In this document: one piece after another, positions 1-7,926 of the stretch | How positions within the stretch are numbered: position 1 is the first letter of the stretch | Layout of the letters: each line of letters begins with the position of its first letter | Assembly (NCBI GenBank): GCA_035604455.1 | Contig: DATNIM010000009.1 | Location: 62,001-126,000 of the forward strand | Length of the DNA: 64,000 nucleotides | From: AG25 sp035604455 | GTDB lineage: Bacteria; Gemmatimonadota; Gemmatimonadetes; Gemmatimonadales; GWC2-71-9 | Direction of reading: 5' to 3' | Notes under the pieces: generated by a model | What the model was told of the DNA's origin: nothing | The model's database searches: none | The model's input: the letters and a program-made list of their open reading frames with translations, nothing else | Translations under genes and position numbers: made by a program

Positions 1-209
1 TCCGTGACGGCGAGCGGCGTGCCCTTGCGATCGAGCAGCGCCCCGCGACGAGCGGGCAGGGCGACCCGCTCGGTGCGTTGGGCCTGCGCCTCGGCTGCCC
101 AGCGTCCCCCTTGCACGAGCTGGACGTCGGCCGCCCGAGCGAGCAGACCCGCGAGTCCAAGGAAAATGGCCGCGGCGACGACCTGGAGACGCACGGTGGG
201 CTTGGCCAT
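1..209 (-). CDS. ftsI: Division transpeptidase FtsI (PBP3), N-terminal fragment
   Basis: The first 69 codons are visible; the gene runs off the left edge. The start reads MAKPTVRLQVVAAA, followed by one hydrophobic membrane segment (about residues 8-25). The sequence VALPARRGALLDRKGTPLAVT then matches the start of the class B PBP dimerisation domain. The family cross-links septal peptidoglycan with FtsW. It begins 4 nt after the ftsL stop, in the usual dcw order rsmH-ftsL-ftsI. The catalytic Ser lies outside the window, so assignment rests on the N-terminus and context. Confidence 0.85.
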   Translation of the reverse strand, partial: MAKPTVRLQVVAAAIFLGLAGLLARAADVQLVQGGRWAAEAQAQRTERVALPARRGALLDRKGTPLAVT

Positions 210-213
210 CGGC

Positions 214-498
214 CTAGCGCGGTGCGGCGGGCATCGGGAGCAGGATCATCTCCGTGTCGGCGGGCAGGTGCAGACCCCGCGCCACGGCCCGCGGGACAAG
301 CTCGGTCCGGCCCTCAGCTTCCCGGATCCGCCGCTCGAGGTCGGCGCGATGCCCCTCCAGCGCTGCTCGCTCTTCCCGGAGCGCCGCGAGCTCTCGCGCG
401 GCGCGGATCGCGGCGGTTTGGCGGGCGATCACCACCCAGGCCGCGCCGAGAAAGGCAACGAGCCAGAGCGCGACCCAGTGCCGGCCCTTAAGCGCCAT
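214..498 (-). CDS. ftsL: Cell division protein FtsL
   Basis: This 94-residue protein has a short cytoplasmic start, a membrane segment at about residues 8-25, and a heptad-like Leu/Arg/Glu coiled coil to about residue 65. That is the bitopic FtsL architecture. FtsL forms the FtsQLB complex that activates septal peptidoglycan synthesis. Primary sequence in this family is poorly conserved, so the call depends on topology and on its place between rsmH (11 nt overlap) and ftsI. A matching FtsB/DivIC-type partner is at 46237-46524. Confidence 0.8.
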   Translation of the reverse strand: MALKGRHWVALWLVAFLGAAWVVIARQTAAIRAARELAALREERAALEGHRADLERRIREAEGRTELVPRAVARGLHLPADTEMILLPMPAAPR

Positions 499-1366
499 CG
501 GTCGCCTCGAACGCGCGGAAGCGCGCGGCGCGCGCCCGCGGGTTCTGTTCCACTTCCGCCGCGGCGGGCCGGATCGGTCGCGGTGTGAGCACGCGGCCGA
601 GCGGGCGACCGCGACACGTGCAGACGGGCTGTCCTGGGGGACAGACGCACGCGCGAGCCCACTCGCGGAACGCGTGCTTCACGATCCGGTCTTCTCCCGA
701 ATGGTAGCTGATGACGCCCAGGCGACCGCCGGGCACGAGCGCGCTTCGCAGCGCGGGGAGCGCGTGCTCGAGCTGGTCCAGCTCCCCGTTCACGGCGATA
801 CGCAGGGCCTGAAACAGGCGCGCGAACTCAGAGGGGCCTGACCGCGGCCCGAGCGTCGCGCGAATGGCGTTGACCAGGTGGTCACTCGTGGCAAACGGCT
901 CGCGCGCCCGCCTTCGCACGACCTCTCGGGCAAGCCGCCGGGCCCGTCCGGGAGCGAGGTCCGCGAACTCGGCGAAGGCGTGCGCGAGCCGTTCTTCTGG
1001 CGAGGTATTGAGCAGGTCCGCCGCGGTGGGCCCGCGGGGCTCCATGCGCATGTCGAGCGGCGCGCCCCGGCGAAAACTGAAGCCGCGCTCGGACTGATCG
1101 AGCTGATGTGAAGAGACTCCGAGGTCGAGGAGGATCCGGTCGGGCTGGAAGCGGGCGATTTCGCTCAAGGCTACGGGCGCCGCGAACGCGGCGGTGCGGT
1201 AGGTAATCCCCGCATCACCCAGCCGGCTGCGGGCCACAGCGACCGCGTCTGGATCGCGGTCGAACGCGAGCACCGCGGCACCCGCGGCCTGGAGGAGGGC
1301 CGCGTGGCCCCCGCCGCCCAGCGTCCCGTCCACCGCGCGCGTCCCGCCCATTGCCCAGGCCCGCAC
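488..1366 (-). CDS. rsmH: 16S rRNA (cytosine1402-N4)-methyltransferase RsmH
   Basis: The SAM-binding motif DGTLGGGGHA, the block DLGVSSHQLDQSERGFSF and the late SYHSGEDRIVKHAFR segment identify RsmH, which N4-methylates C1402 in the 30S P site. The given start is a GTG within GTG CGG GCC TGG. Upstream, in the same open frame, the peptide YHDPALVDA looks like the family's conserved N-terminus, but there is no ATG, GTG or TTG before it. The start is therefore uncertain: true non-canonical initiation, a base error, or a shortened protein. No mraZ lies upstream; tRNA-Asp takes that place. Confidence 0.93.
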   Translation of the reverse strand: MRAWAMGGTRAVDGTLGGGGHAALLQAAGAAVLAFDRDPDAVAVARSRLGDAGITYRTAAFAAPVALSEIARFQPDRILLDLGVSSHQLDQSERGFSFRRGAPLDMRMEPRGPTAADLLNTSPEERLAHAFAEFADLAPGRARRLAREVVRRRAREPFATSDHLVNAIRATLGPRSGPSEFARLFQALRIAVNGELDQLEHALPALRSALVPGGRLGVISYHSGEDRIVKHAFREWARACVCPPGQPVCTCRGRPLGRVLTPRPIRPAAAEVEQNPRARAARFRAFEATDGA

Positions 1367-1421
1367 GGCGTCAACGAGCGCGGGGTCATGATAGGTCGGC
1401 GTTGGCGTTCCTCCCGCGTGG

Positions 1422-1448
1422 ACGACGGCCCCGCCTGCAGAGCAGACG
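1422..1448 (-). terminator. Strong GC hairpin between tRNA-Asp and rsmH
   Basis: On the minus strand GGCCCCGTCTGC and GCAGGCGGGGCC form a 12-bp stem (one G-U pair) around a TCT loop. It starts about 35 nt past the tRNA-Asp 3' end and ends about 55 nt before rsmH. There is no T-run, so it may be a processing or attenuation structure instead of a true intrinsic terminator. Confidence 0.55.
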
Positions 1449-1483
1449 GGGCCGGGTTTCTCATCCCGCGACGCGGGTTCAGG

Positions 1484-1557
1484 CGGGGCTGACGGGGCTC
1501 GAACCCGCGACCTCCGGTGTGACAGACCGGCACTCTAACCAGCTGAGCTACAGCCCC
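1484..1557 (-). tRNA. tRNA-Asp(GTC)
   Basis: A complete cloverleaf can be drawn: acceptor GGGGCTG pairs with CAGCCCC, the D-arm contains AGCTCAGCTGGTTAGAGT, the anticodon loop is CTGTCAC (GTC), and the T-arm contains GGGTTCGAGCC. The discriminator is G. CCA is not encoded (the next bases are CCT), so it must be added by the nucleotidyltransferase. Confidence 0.95.
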
Positions 1558-1574
1558 TTGCGACGGAAAGATCG

Positions 1575-1603
1575 AATATAGGCCGCCGGAAAACCCAATT
1601 CAA
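1575..1603 (-). promoter_or_regulatory. Promoter of tRNA-Asp (and possibly rsmH-ftsL-ftsI)
   Basis: The minus strand carries a -35 TTGAAT, a 17-bp spacer and a -10 TATATT. The tRNA 5' end lies 17 nt after the -10. This is a near-consensus sigma-70-type promoter in otherwise GC-rich DNA. Since the division genes follow in the same direction, some read-through past the hairpin at 1422-1448 may express them. Confidence 0.7.
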
Positions 1604-1607
1604 TGGC

Positions 1608-3410
1608 TCAGAAGTTGGTGCACTGAAACTGCCCTTTCACCTTGGGCATCACCGCTTCGAATTTCCCGAGCGTCTGGAGCATCTGGTTCACGAAGTTCGG
1701 CTCCACGCGCGCGCCGGTAATCAGCGCGTCTTTCGTCCGCACGATCCGCTCGTTCAAGGCCGCCGCATTGGTGCAGCTCTTCGCCTTCACCATATCGGCG
1801 TAGGGGCCGGCGAGCGAGGCCACGGACGCAATCCCGAACCAGAAGTTCGCCTGCACACGCACCTGCTCGCGCGCCCCGAGCGTGTCGGCGGGGCTCCGTG
1901 GCGCCACGATGGCGAGCGTCTGGGTGAGCCAGTCATAGGCCCGCGCGTAGGCGCCGGCCTGCGCGAGCCTCGAGCCGCCCGTGAGGAGCAGCACCGCCGC
2001 CGACAGACGCTGCGTCGAATCACCGTTGAGGGCCGGCGCGAGTGCTGCGCGGGCGCTGTCCATCCGGGTGGCGAACGAATCGCGCAGGGCGCGCAGCCCA
2101 ACGGTGTCGGGCTTGAGGCGATTCGCAGCCGCGGTGTCGTACATGGTCACATCGACCAGCGTCTTCGCGAGCAACAGCGCGGCATTGGCATCGCCGGGCT
2201 CGAGGGCGACCGCGTGACGGTCCGCGGCAAGTGCGGAATCGGCCTCGCCCCGGCCCAGGAACGCTGAGCCGAGCACCTTCCAGAACTCAGGCGACTTGGG
2301 GAACGCGTGCACGGCAGCGTGGCCGAAAAAGAGAAGCTCCGTGGTGTCCCCGAGCTGCTGCGCCGCCCCCAACGCCGCCTTCAGGAAGGCCGAGTCGGCG
2401 AGCCGCGTCGAGTCGGAGCCCGCCTGCACGACGAAGCCGTCGAGCGTGCAGCGCCAGAGCTGCCCCTCGATGCAGATCGACTGCTTCAGAGCGAGCAGGT
2501 GCGGCTCGCCGGGATTGCCGGCGAGCCCCTCGTCGAGGATGCTGACCGCGCGTTGATACTGTTTCTGCTGGCGGAGGAGGTCCGCGACGCCGAGCCGTAG
2601 CTGCTGGTTCTGCGGGTCGCCCGCGAGCTCGCGCGTAAACGCGTCGATGGCCAGCAGCGTGTCGCCCTTCGTCTGGTAGAGGTGGGCGAGCGCGTCCCAC
2701 GCGGACGCGTTGAGCGTGTCCCCACGCGTGGCCCGCTGCGTCGCGGCGATGAGGCTGTCGGCCGGCATCCGGCGCGCCTCGTAGATCGTCTCAATGCACA
2801 GATGGGCCGCCGGAAGATCGGGCTCGAGCGCGAGTGCCTTGTGGGCCGCGTCCATGGCGCCGTTCAAATCACTTTTCTCCCGCCTCTCGCCGCACTCGCG
2901 CGCGTCGTCTCCGGCCCGGATCACCGCGTTCAGCCGCTGCGCGATGGCGTCGCCCAGCGACGCCGACGCCGACCCTGCGGAGTCGGCGACCGTGAATAGG
3001 GACGAGTACCCCGAGGACCCCATGTCGACGACACGCACGCGCGCCGTGAGCTGGCCGCCCGTGCGCTCGAGCTGACCCGTGGTGTAGGCCTGAACACTCA
3101 GGAACCGCGCGAGAAGTCGGGCTGATGTGGGATCGAGCAGAATGTCGCAGGTGAAGCCGGAAACCTTCAGAGCCTCGCACAGCTTGTCCTTCGGCACGAC
3201 GTAGACGCGGGAGTGCGCGAGGTTCTCGATCCGCAGGCGTGCGGCGTCGCTCACCGCGATGCTCGTGACCGAGTCGGCCGCGGTGCCGACGGTCAGCGGC
3301 AGGACGAGGAACCGGGGCGCCTGCTCGGCTCCTTGTGCGTACCCGGTCCGGGCGAGCATGAGGAGCAGCGCGCCCGCGAGCAGCGGCAGTCTCAGGCGGC
3401 GAGCGCCCAT
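1608..3410 (-). CDS. Exported TPR-repeat protein of unknown function
   Basis: The 600-residue product begins with a signal peptide (MGARRLRLPLLAGALLLML, then cleavage near YAQG). An alpha/beta region to about residue 170 (FLVLPLTVG, VYVVPKDKL) resembles domains that precede TPRs in exported adenylate-cyclase-like or FlgO/TolB-like proteins. TPR-type helical pairs fill most of the rest, with typical turns such as ALEPDLPAAHLC and FPKSPEFWKVLG. Cysteines in the N-terminal and C-terminal regions could form disulfides. It is a single gene between tRNA-Val and tRNA-Asp. No catalytic motif is visible; it is probably a periplasmic scaffold. Confidence 0.75.
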   Translation of the reverse strand: MGARRLRLPLLAGALLLMLARTGYAQGAEQAPRFLVLPLTVGTAADSVTSIAVSDAARLRIENLAHSRVYVVPKDKLCEALKVSGFTCDILLDPTSARLLARFLSVQAYTTGQLERTGGQLTARVRVVDMGSSGYSSLFTVADSAGSASASLGDAIAQRLNAVIRAGDDARECGERREKSDLNGAMDAAHKALALEPDLPAAHLCIETIYEARRMPADSLIAATQRATRGDTLNASAWDALAHLYQTKGDTLLAIDAFTRELAGDPQNQQLRLGVADLLRQQKQYQRAVSILDEGLAGNPGEPHLLALKQSICIEGQLWRCTLDGFVVQAGSDSTRLADSAFLKAALGAAQQLGDTTELLFFGHAAVHAFPKSPEFWKVLGSAFLGRGEADSALAADRHAVALEPGDANAALLLAKTLVDVTMYDTAAANRLKPDTVGLRALRDSFATRMDSARAALAPALNGDSTQRLSAAVLLLTGGSRLAQAGAYARAYDWLTQTLAIVAPRSPADTLGAREQVRVQANFWFGIASVASLAGPYADMVKAKSCTNAAALNERIVRTKDALITGARVEPNFVNQMLQTLGKFEAVMPKVKGQFQCTNF

Positions 3411-3429
3411 GGACGGCGGGTCCTCACAG

Positions 3430-3504
3430 TGGGCGAAGAGGGATTCGAACCCCCGACTTCCTGCGTGTAAGGCAGGCGCTCTGAACCAACTGAGCTATTC
3501 GCCC
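3430..3504 (-). tRNA. tRNA-Val(TAC)
   Basis: Acceptor GGGCGAA pairs with TTCGCCC, the anticodon loop CCTTACA gives TAC, and the T-arm reads GGGGGTTCGAATCCC. The discriminator is A and CCA is not encoded. It begins 16 nt after the stop of the preceding minus-strand gene, so it may be processed from the long operon transcript or have its own weak promoter. Confidence 0.95.
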
Positions 3505-3520
3505 GTGGCACGGAGTCGAG

Positions 3521-3742
3521 TTAGAGGGCCAAGCCTACCGGAAAGAAAACGCAATACCCCAAGACGAGTAGGAGCGGCGCGACCGCGGTCGAGCCACGGG
3601 ACAGGAGCCAGTACCCCAGGACGAGCGACACGGCCGCCGCGGCGAGCAGTGCCGAGTTCTTCGAGCCAAACTGCAGTCGCGAATGCGGCGTTCCAGCGTC
3701 TGGCATGGCGCGGAGTCTATCCGCCATCGTGAGGGCCGTCAA
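3521..3742 (-). CDS. Small two-helix membrane protein, DUF3098-like
   Basis: This 73-residue protein has the pattern FGSKNSALLAAAAVSLVLG, a short turn, then VAPLLLVLGYCVFFPVGLAL: two membrane helices preceded by a basic, amphipathic N-terminus. The FG-K-N entry into the first helix resembles DUF3098 proteins of Bacteroidota. The start is fixed by an ATGA overlap with the peptidase gene upstream. It is the last gene of the 27-gene run that starts at yggS. Function unknown. Confidence 0.7.
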   Translation of the reverse strand: MTALTMADRLRAMPDAGTPHSRLQFGSKNSALLAAAAVSLVLGYWLLSRGSTAVAPLLLVLGYCVFFPVGLAL

Positions 3743-4674
3743 GCATCTGGGCCATCATCAGGCATCTCCGCGTCGGGTACTACCCAATCCTCGTCGAGTC
3801 GCGCCCGCCGTTCGGCGTCCCGGCGCCGACGCGCGCGCACCAGCACCACGAGTAACACCGCGAGGAGCGTCCAGAAGAGCCCCACCGCCTCTGCCCAGGA
3901 CAGCAATCCGTAGCGCGAGGCGAGGTCGCGCTCCCAGCGCGTCTCGAAGTCCCCTTCGGTCACGTGGTAGGTCGTTCGCAACGCGTCGTCAAAGCTCGGC
4001 GCGGTGGCGAGTGCGGCGATCAGGGGCGCGAGGCCCCGTTCCTGACCCCAGCGCTGCAGGAGAAGCACCGCCGTGGTCGCGAGGGCGTAGGCGGTCTCGG
4101 CACCGGGCTCGTCTGAGCGGAGCGCCTGGTCGACGTCGTCCAGCCCCGGGCGGATGCCGCGGGCGAGCGCCCAGTTGAGGCGCAGCGCCTCGAGCCGATC
4201 CCATTCGCCAGCGGCGAGCGTCGCGTACCCCTCGTCGAACCAGAGCGGCGGGTCGTGCCCGTCGAGGCGCCAGTGGAGCGCGAGGTGGGCGAGCTCGTGA
4301 CGCAACGCGTCCTGCAAGTGATCGAAGCGCTCGCTGGCAAGGAGGACAATGGTGCCGCGGGTGGGCGCGGCCATCCCCACGCTCCAGGGCGGCAGGCGGC
4401 CGTGCGTGAGCGAATCGAACTGCGCGCGGGTGGGCGCGAGGATCAGCGTGATGGGGCGGTCGGGCAGCGGCCCGATCCCCGGAAATGGCGGGGTCCGCGC
4501 GGCGGCTTCGGCGAGGGCCACGGCAAGGGCCTCCTCGCCGGGCCAAGCGACCGCCGTCACGCGCCCGACCACGACCGCCTGCGGGCCCTGCAACAGGAGC
4601 AGCAGGGCTAGCTGCGCGGCGGCTCCTCCCCCTGGCGGACGAGGTCGACCATTTCCTGACACCGCTTGCCCCAC
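3739..4674 (-). CDS. Membrane-anchored MA-type zinc metallopeptidase
   Basis: HELAHLALHW supplies the HExxH zinc site and WFDEGYATLA, about 20 residues later, the third ligand region, as in peptidase MA-like (gluzincin) proteins. A hydrophobic N-terminal stretch (LALLLLLQGPQA) is a probable signal or anchor, and a second membrane helix near residue 265 precedes a basic/acidic tail. The ATG start used here overlaps the upstream TPR gene by 67 nt. A Shine-Dalgarno-like GGGGGAGGAG sits near that gene's stop, so actual initiation may be at a later CTG or TTG. Substrate unknown. Confidence 0.75.
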   Translation of the reverse strand: MGQAVSGNGRPRPPGGGAAAQLALLLLLQGPQAVVVGRVTAVAWPGEEALAVALAEAAARTPPFPGIGPLPDRPITLILAPTRAQFDSLTHGRLPPWSVGMAAPTRGTIVLLASERFDHLQDALRHELAHLALHWRLDGHDPPLWFDEGYATLAAGEWDRLEALRLNWALARGIRPGLDDVDQALRSDEPGAETAYALATTAVLLLQRWGQERGLAPLIAALATAPSFDDALRTTYHVTEGDFETRWERDLASRYGLLSWAEAVGLFWTLLAVLLVVLVRARRRRDAERRARLDEDWVVPDAEMPDDGPDA

Positions 4675-5471
4675 GGATTGAACTTGTTGGCCTTGAAGCC
4701 TTGCTCCCAGGTACGCTGGGCCTCGTCGTGGTGCCCGGCAAACCAGTGGGACCGGCCGAGCTCGTAGTAGGCCTCGATCAGATTGGGCCCGAGCTTGAGC
4801 GTCTTCTCGAAGAACGTCTGCGCATCCTCATACATCTCGCGATGGAGGTACACGAGGCCGAGGTAGAAATGGGCGTACAGGGTGGCCTTCTTGTCGTTGT
4901 CGAGGCGGATGGCCTTCGAGAGATGCTCGATCGCCTCGCCGAAGATCTGCTTCTTGAGGCAGATGTAGCCCACGTTGATCCGAGCGAGCGAATTTGCCGG
5001 TTCCTTCATTAGGACCTTTTGAAAGGTCTGCAGCGCGTCATCGTAGTCCTCGTGCAGCATCTGGGCCCACCCGAGCAGCGACTCGGCGTGCGTCTCGCCG
5101 GGGGACAGCTGCAGCGCCTTCTCGAGCGCCTGAATGGCACCGGCATGATCGCCGAGCGAGATGAGGCTCCACCCTTTTTCGATGAACGTCGAGGCGCCGA
5201 TGTGGTCCTGATGCACGGCCGGGCGGACGCCCGAGAACTCCGGTGCCGGAGTGCCGGGACTCGTGGCCGGGAGCTGCTTGAAGCGGTCGACGAGCTTGCG
5301 GATCTCCGCCTTCAGCTCGGAGAGCTCCGTGATCATCGCATCTACGTGTTTGAAATACGCGATGATCTCCCGCTTCACGGCCTCGCGTTCGGCGCCGGCC
5401 GGCGCCGCGTCAAGCCGGCGTGCGATCTCGGCGTACTGCGCCTTCAGCGCGGCGATCGGCGCGTCGCTCAC
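4608..5471 (-). CDS. TPR protein of the chemosensory cluster
   Basis: Start is a GTG in a GTGA overlap with the cheW stop, giving 287 residues. An N-terminal helical, coiled-coil part (about residues 1-65) is followed by at least four TPR units (for instance GDHAGAIQALEKALQLSPGE and EMYEDAQTFFEKTLKLGPN). Soluble, with no signal peptide. It closes the string of signalling genes, suggesting a scaffold for the CheW/CheA array or its output. A specific partner cannot be read from sequence. Confidence 0.8.
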   Translation of the reverse strand: MSDAPIAALKAQYAEIARRLDAAPAGAEREAVKREIIAYFKHVDAMITELSELKAEIRKLVDRFKQLPATSPGTPAPEFSGVRPAVHQDHIGASTFIEKGWSLISLGDHAGAIQALEKALQLSPGETHAESLLGWAQMLHEDYDDALQTFQKVLMKEPANSLARINVGYICLKKQIFGEAIEHLSKAIRLDNDKKATLYAHFYLGLVYLHREMYEDAQTFFEKTLKLGPNLIEAYYELGRSHWFAGHHDEAQRTWEQGFKANKFNPWGKRCQEMVDLVRQGEEPPRS

Positions 5472-5947
5472 AGCGCGGGCGCCTCGGGCCGGACGGCGGC
5501 GTCGAGCGCGAGACGCTCGGTCGCGCTCAGGAGCTGCCCCGGGTTGAAGACGATCGTCGTCCGCCCGCCCCGGACGACGAGCCCGGCGATGTACTCGGCG
5601 GCGAGGCCTTTGACGATCTTGGGCGGCGGGGTGATTTCGTTCGCGCCCACCTGCATCACCTCGGTCACCGTGTCGACCACGACGCCCACCCGCCCGCCCT
5701 CCCATTCGAGCACCATCGTGCGCGTCTCTTCCGCGATCGGGGCGGCCACGTTCAGGCGCTTGCGCAAATCGATGAGCGGCACCGCGGCGCCCTGATACTC
5801 GAGTACGCCCTCGAGGAAGTCCGGGGCCTTGGGCAGGGGCGCGGGGCTCGAGTACCGGAGGATGCGCTCGACCTGGAAGATGTTGAACGCGAAGTCCTGG
5901 CCGCCGACCCGAAAAGCGACAAGCTGTACTTCATCCCCAACGCTCAT
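5468..5947 (-). CDS. cheW: CheW-type chemosensory coupling protein (copy 1)
   Basis: A single CheW domain of 159 residues with the family's hallmarks: QLVAFRVGGQDFAFNIFQVERIL at the start, FLEGVLEYQGAAVPLIDLRKRL in the middle, and VGVVVDTVTEVMQV toward the end. CheW bridges receptors and CheA. The ATG overlaps the preceding cheW stop (ATGA), so the two are translationally coupled. This copy keeps the canonical Arg/Leu-Arg pattern better than its neighbour. Confidence 0.92.
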   Translation of the reverse strand: MSVGDEVQLVAFRVGGQDFAFNIFQVERILRYSSPAPLPKAPDFLEGVLEYQGAAVPLIDLRKRLNVAAPIAEETRTMVLEWEGGRVGVVVDTVTEVMQVGANEITPPPKIVKGLAAEYIAGLVVRGGRTTIVFNPGQLLSATERLALDAAVRPEAPAL

Positions 5948-6357
5948 GGGATGCGACTCTCCAACCGCGTGCAATCAAGGATCGGCACGAGCGCCCCGGC
6001 GCGTTGCACCACCCCCGCCGCGAACGGGAGGGATTCGCCCGGCGGCACGGGCAACACGGGGTCCCGCACAACTTCGTCCGCGTCATCCACCTCGAACGCC
6101 AGCACGCGGCCGCCGCCGCTCAGGTCGACGAGGACCGCCGCCCGGCCGCGCTCGGCCGGGGGGGCGCGGTTGCCGAGCAGCGCGCCGAGATGTACGAGCG
6201 GCACCAGGCGGCCGCGGCGCGGCATGAGACCTCGCACGGCGGCAACGACGTGCGGGACCGCGAGCACCTCGCCCATGTCGTCCACCGCCACCACGCGGCC
6301 CAGCGGGAGCCCGTAGGCGCGGCCGTCGACCCGGACGAGCAACACCCCGTCGCTCAC
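5944..6357 (-). CDS. CheW-like coupling protein (copy 2, divergent)
   Basis: The 137-residue protein starts at a GTG overlapping the cheB stop (GTGA). It has a CheW fold pattern (LVRVDGRAYGLPLGRVVAV, AVRGLMPRRGRLVPLVHLGALL, VLAFEVDDADEVV) but is shorter and Gly/Arg-rich. It may be an adaptor for a second receptor class or for the PATAN proteins. Next to CheB on one side and a canonical CheW on the other. Confidence 0.82.
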   Translation of the reverse strand: MSDGVLLVRVDGRAYGLPLGRVVAVDDMGEVLAVPHVVAAVRGLMPRRGRLVPLVHLGALLGNRAPPAERGRAAVLVDLSGGGRVLAFEVDDADEVVRDPVLPVPPGESLPFAAGVVQRAGALVPILDCTRLESRIP

Positions 6358-7445
6358 GCCATCGACCCGGCCCGTGCGCTCCGGCGTGCGAGCTCGAGCG
6401 CCACGCGACCCGCCATGTCCCCCAGGGGAAGCACGGCGTCGGCTCCCCCCGCCTGCACCGCCGCGACGGGCATCCCCGCGACCACGGCCGACTCCCGATC
6501 CTGCGCGAGCCCGGTGCCGCCCGCGTCGTGAATGGCGCGCAGGCCATCCGCCCCGTCGCGCCCCATCCCCGTGAGCACGACTCCAACGCCGTTCGCCCCG
6601 AACACACTCGCCACCGAGCGGAACAGCGGATCTGCTGCCGGCCGGACGCCCCACATCGGCGGACTCTGGTCGAGCACGATGTGCACGCCGTCGGGCCCAG
6701 CGGCGACGCGCATATGATAATCCCCCGGCGCCACGTACGCCGTGTCGACCGTGACCGGCGTGCCGTGAGCGCCCTCGACGACGCGGAGCGCGCTCATCGA
6801 GTCGAGTCGCTCGGCGAGGCTCCGGGTGAAGTTGGGGGGCATGTGCTGCGCCACGAACACGGCCGCGCCGCGTCCCGTGGGCAGGCGCGGGATGAGCTCG
6901 GCGAGCGCCCGAGGGCCCCCGGTGGACGCGGCGACTGCCACGGCGAGCCGCGCCCGCGGCCGGAGGGTCGTCTCCACCGCGTGCGCCACCGCGGCCGGAG
7001 GCCGCGCCATCACCGCGATGTGCGAGACGTCCGCCGCCAGCGCACGGCCGAGCGCCTCGCGCAAGGCGGGCCCCAGCCGCTCGAGCGAGGTACGGGTGGC
7101 GTCGGGCGGCTTCGCCACGATCTCGACCGCGCCGAGCTCGAGCGCGCGGATCGCCGCGGCCGTGCCCGGGCCCGCGTGCGCGCTCACCACGACAATCGGG
7201 CGGGGAACCTCCGACATGATGTACCCGATCGCCGCGAGCCCGTCGAGCTCGGGCATCTCGAGGTCCATCGTGACGACGTCCGGCGCGTATTGATGCACCT
7301 TGCGCACGGCGTCGAACCCGTCGCGCGCCGTGGCCACGACGCGGAACTCGCCCGGCGCGTGCAACACGTCCGTCAGCACGCGGCGCATCAACGCGCTGTC
7401 GTCCACCACGAGGACGGTCCGTCGACCCTCAGATGAGGCAGCCAC
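6354..7445 (-). CDS. cheB: Chemotaxis protein-glutamate methylesterase CheB
   Basis: The N-terminal receiver domain has VLVVDDSALMRR and the phospho-acceptor Asp at residue 61 in TMDLEMPELDG. The C-terminal methylesterase has the Ser of AVAASTGGPRAL, the His of VAQHMPPNF and the Asp of GMGRDGADG, so the catalytic triad is complete. It removes methyl groups from (or deamidates) receptor glutamates as feedback against CheR. The GTG start overlaps the cheD end by 17 nt. Length 363 residues, normal for the family. Confidence 0.96.
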   Translation of the reverse strand: MAASSEGRRTVLVVDDSALMRRVLTDVLHAPGEFRVVATARDGFDAVRKVHQYAPDVVTMDLEMPELDGLAAIGYIMSEVPRPIVVVSAHAGPGTAAAIRALELGAVEIVAKPPDATRTSLERLGPALREALGRALAADVSHIAVMARPPAAVAHAVETTLRPRARLAVAVAASTGGPRALAELIPRLPTGRGAAVFVAQHMPPNFTRSLAERLDSMSALRVVEGAHGTPVTVDTAYVAPGDYHMRVAAGPDGVHIVLDQSPPMWGVRPAADPLFRSVASVFGANGVGVVLTGMGRDGADGLRAIHDAGGTGLAQDRESAVVAGMPVAAVQAGGADAVLPLGDMAGRVALELARRSARAGSMA

Positions 7446-7926
7446 TGGTCCCCACTGAGCGGACCTCCACCCGCCCGTCCTCGACGTAGAAGCGCACCGA
7501 GCGCCCGGCACCGCCCCCCACCGCCTCGGCGACGACCGGAATGGCGGCCGCGCGCAGCGCGCTGCGGGCCGCCGCCACATTGCGTTCGCCCATCTGGATC
7601 GACCCTGGTGCGGTGAGCTGCGCGAACATGCTCGCGCCACCGACGAGTTTCGCCACCAGCCGACGCGGGTCCGCATCAAGCTCCCGCAGCTGCGCGACCA
7701 GGAACGGCACCGCAGTCTCCGGGAACTTGGCGAGGTTGCTCGAATCGCGAGCGAGGCTGCGCGACGGCAGGAGCACGTGCGCCATTGCGCCCGCCCGGGC
7801 GACGGCGTCGTGCAGCATGATCGCGACGCACGACCCGAGGCCGAGGGTGACCAGCACGTGCTCGCCCCGCCCAGCCGCCCAGTCCGCGACCCGCACAACC
7901 GACTCGCGGTCCCCGCTGTCGATCAT
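7429..7926 (-). CDS. cheD: Chemoreceptor glutamine deamidase CheD
   Basis: LGLGSCVAIMLHD contains the catalytic Cys, and MAHVLLP the catalytic His of CheD, with the conserved KLVGGASMF block downstream. CheD deamidates receptor glutamines and in many bacteria is bound by CheC; a cheC lies at 18474-19088 in the same run. The ATG overlaps the cheR stop. Its presence implies methyl-accepting receptors exist, although none is encoded in the window. Confidence 0.95.
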   Translation of the reverse strand: MIDSGDRESVVRVADWAAGRGEHVLVTLGLGSCVAIMLHDAVARAGAMAHVLLPSRSLARDSSNLAKFPETAVPFLVAQLRELDADPRRLVAKLVGGASMFAQLTAPGSIQMGERNVAAARSALRAAAIPVVAEAVGGGAGRSVRFYVEDGRVEVRSVGTSGCLI

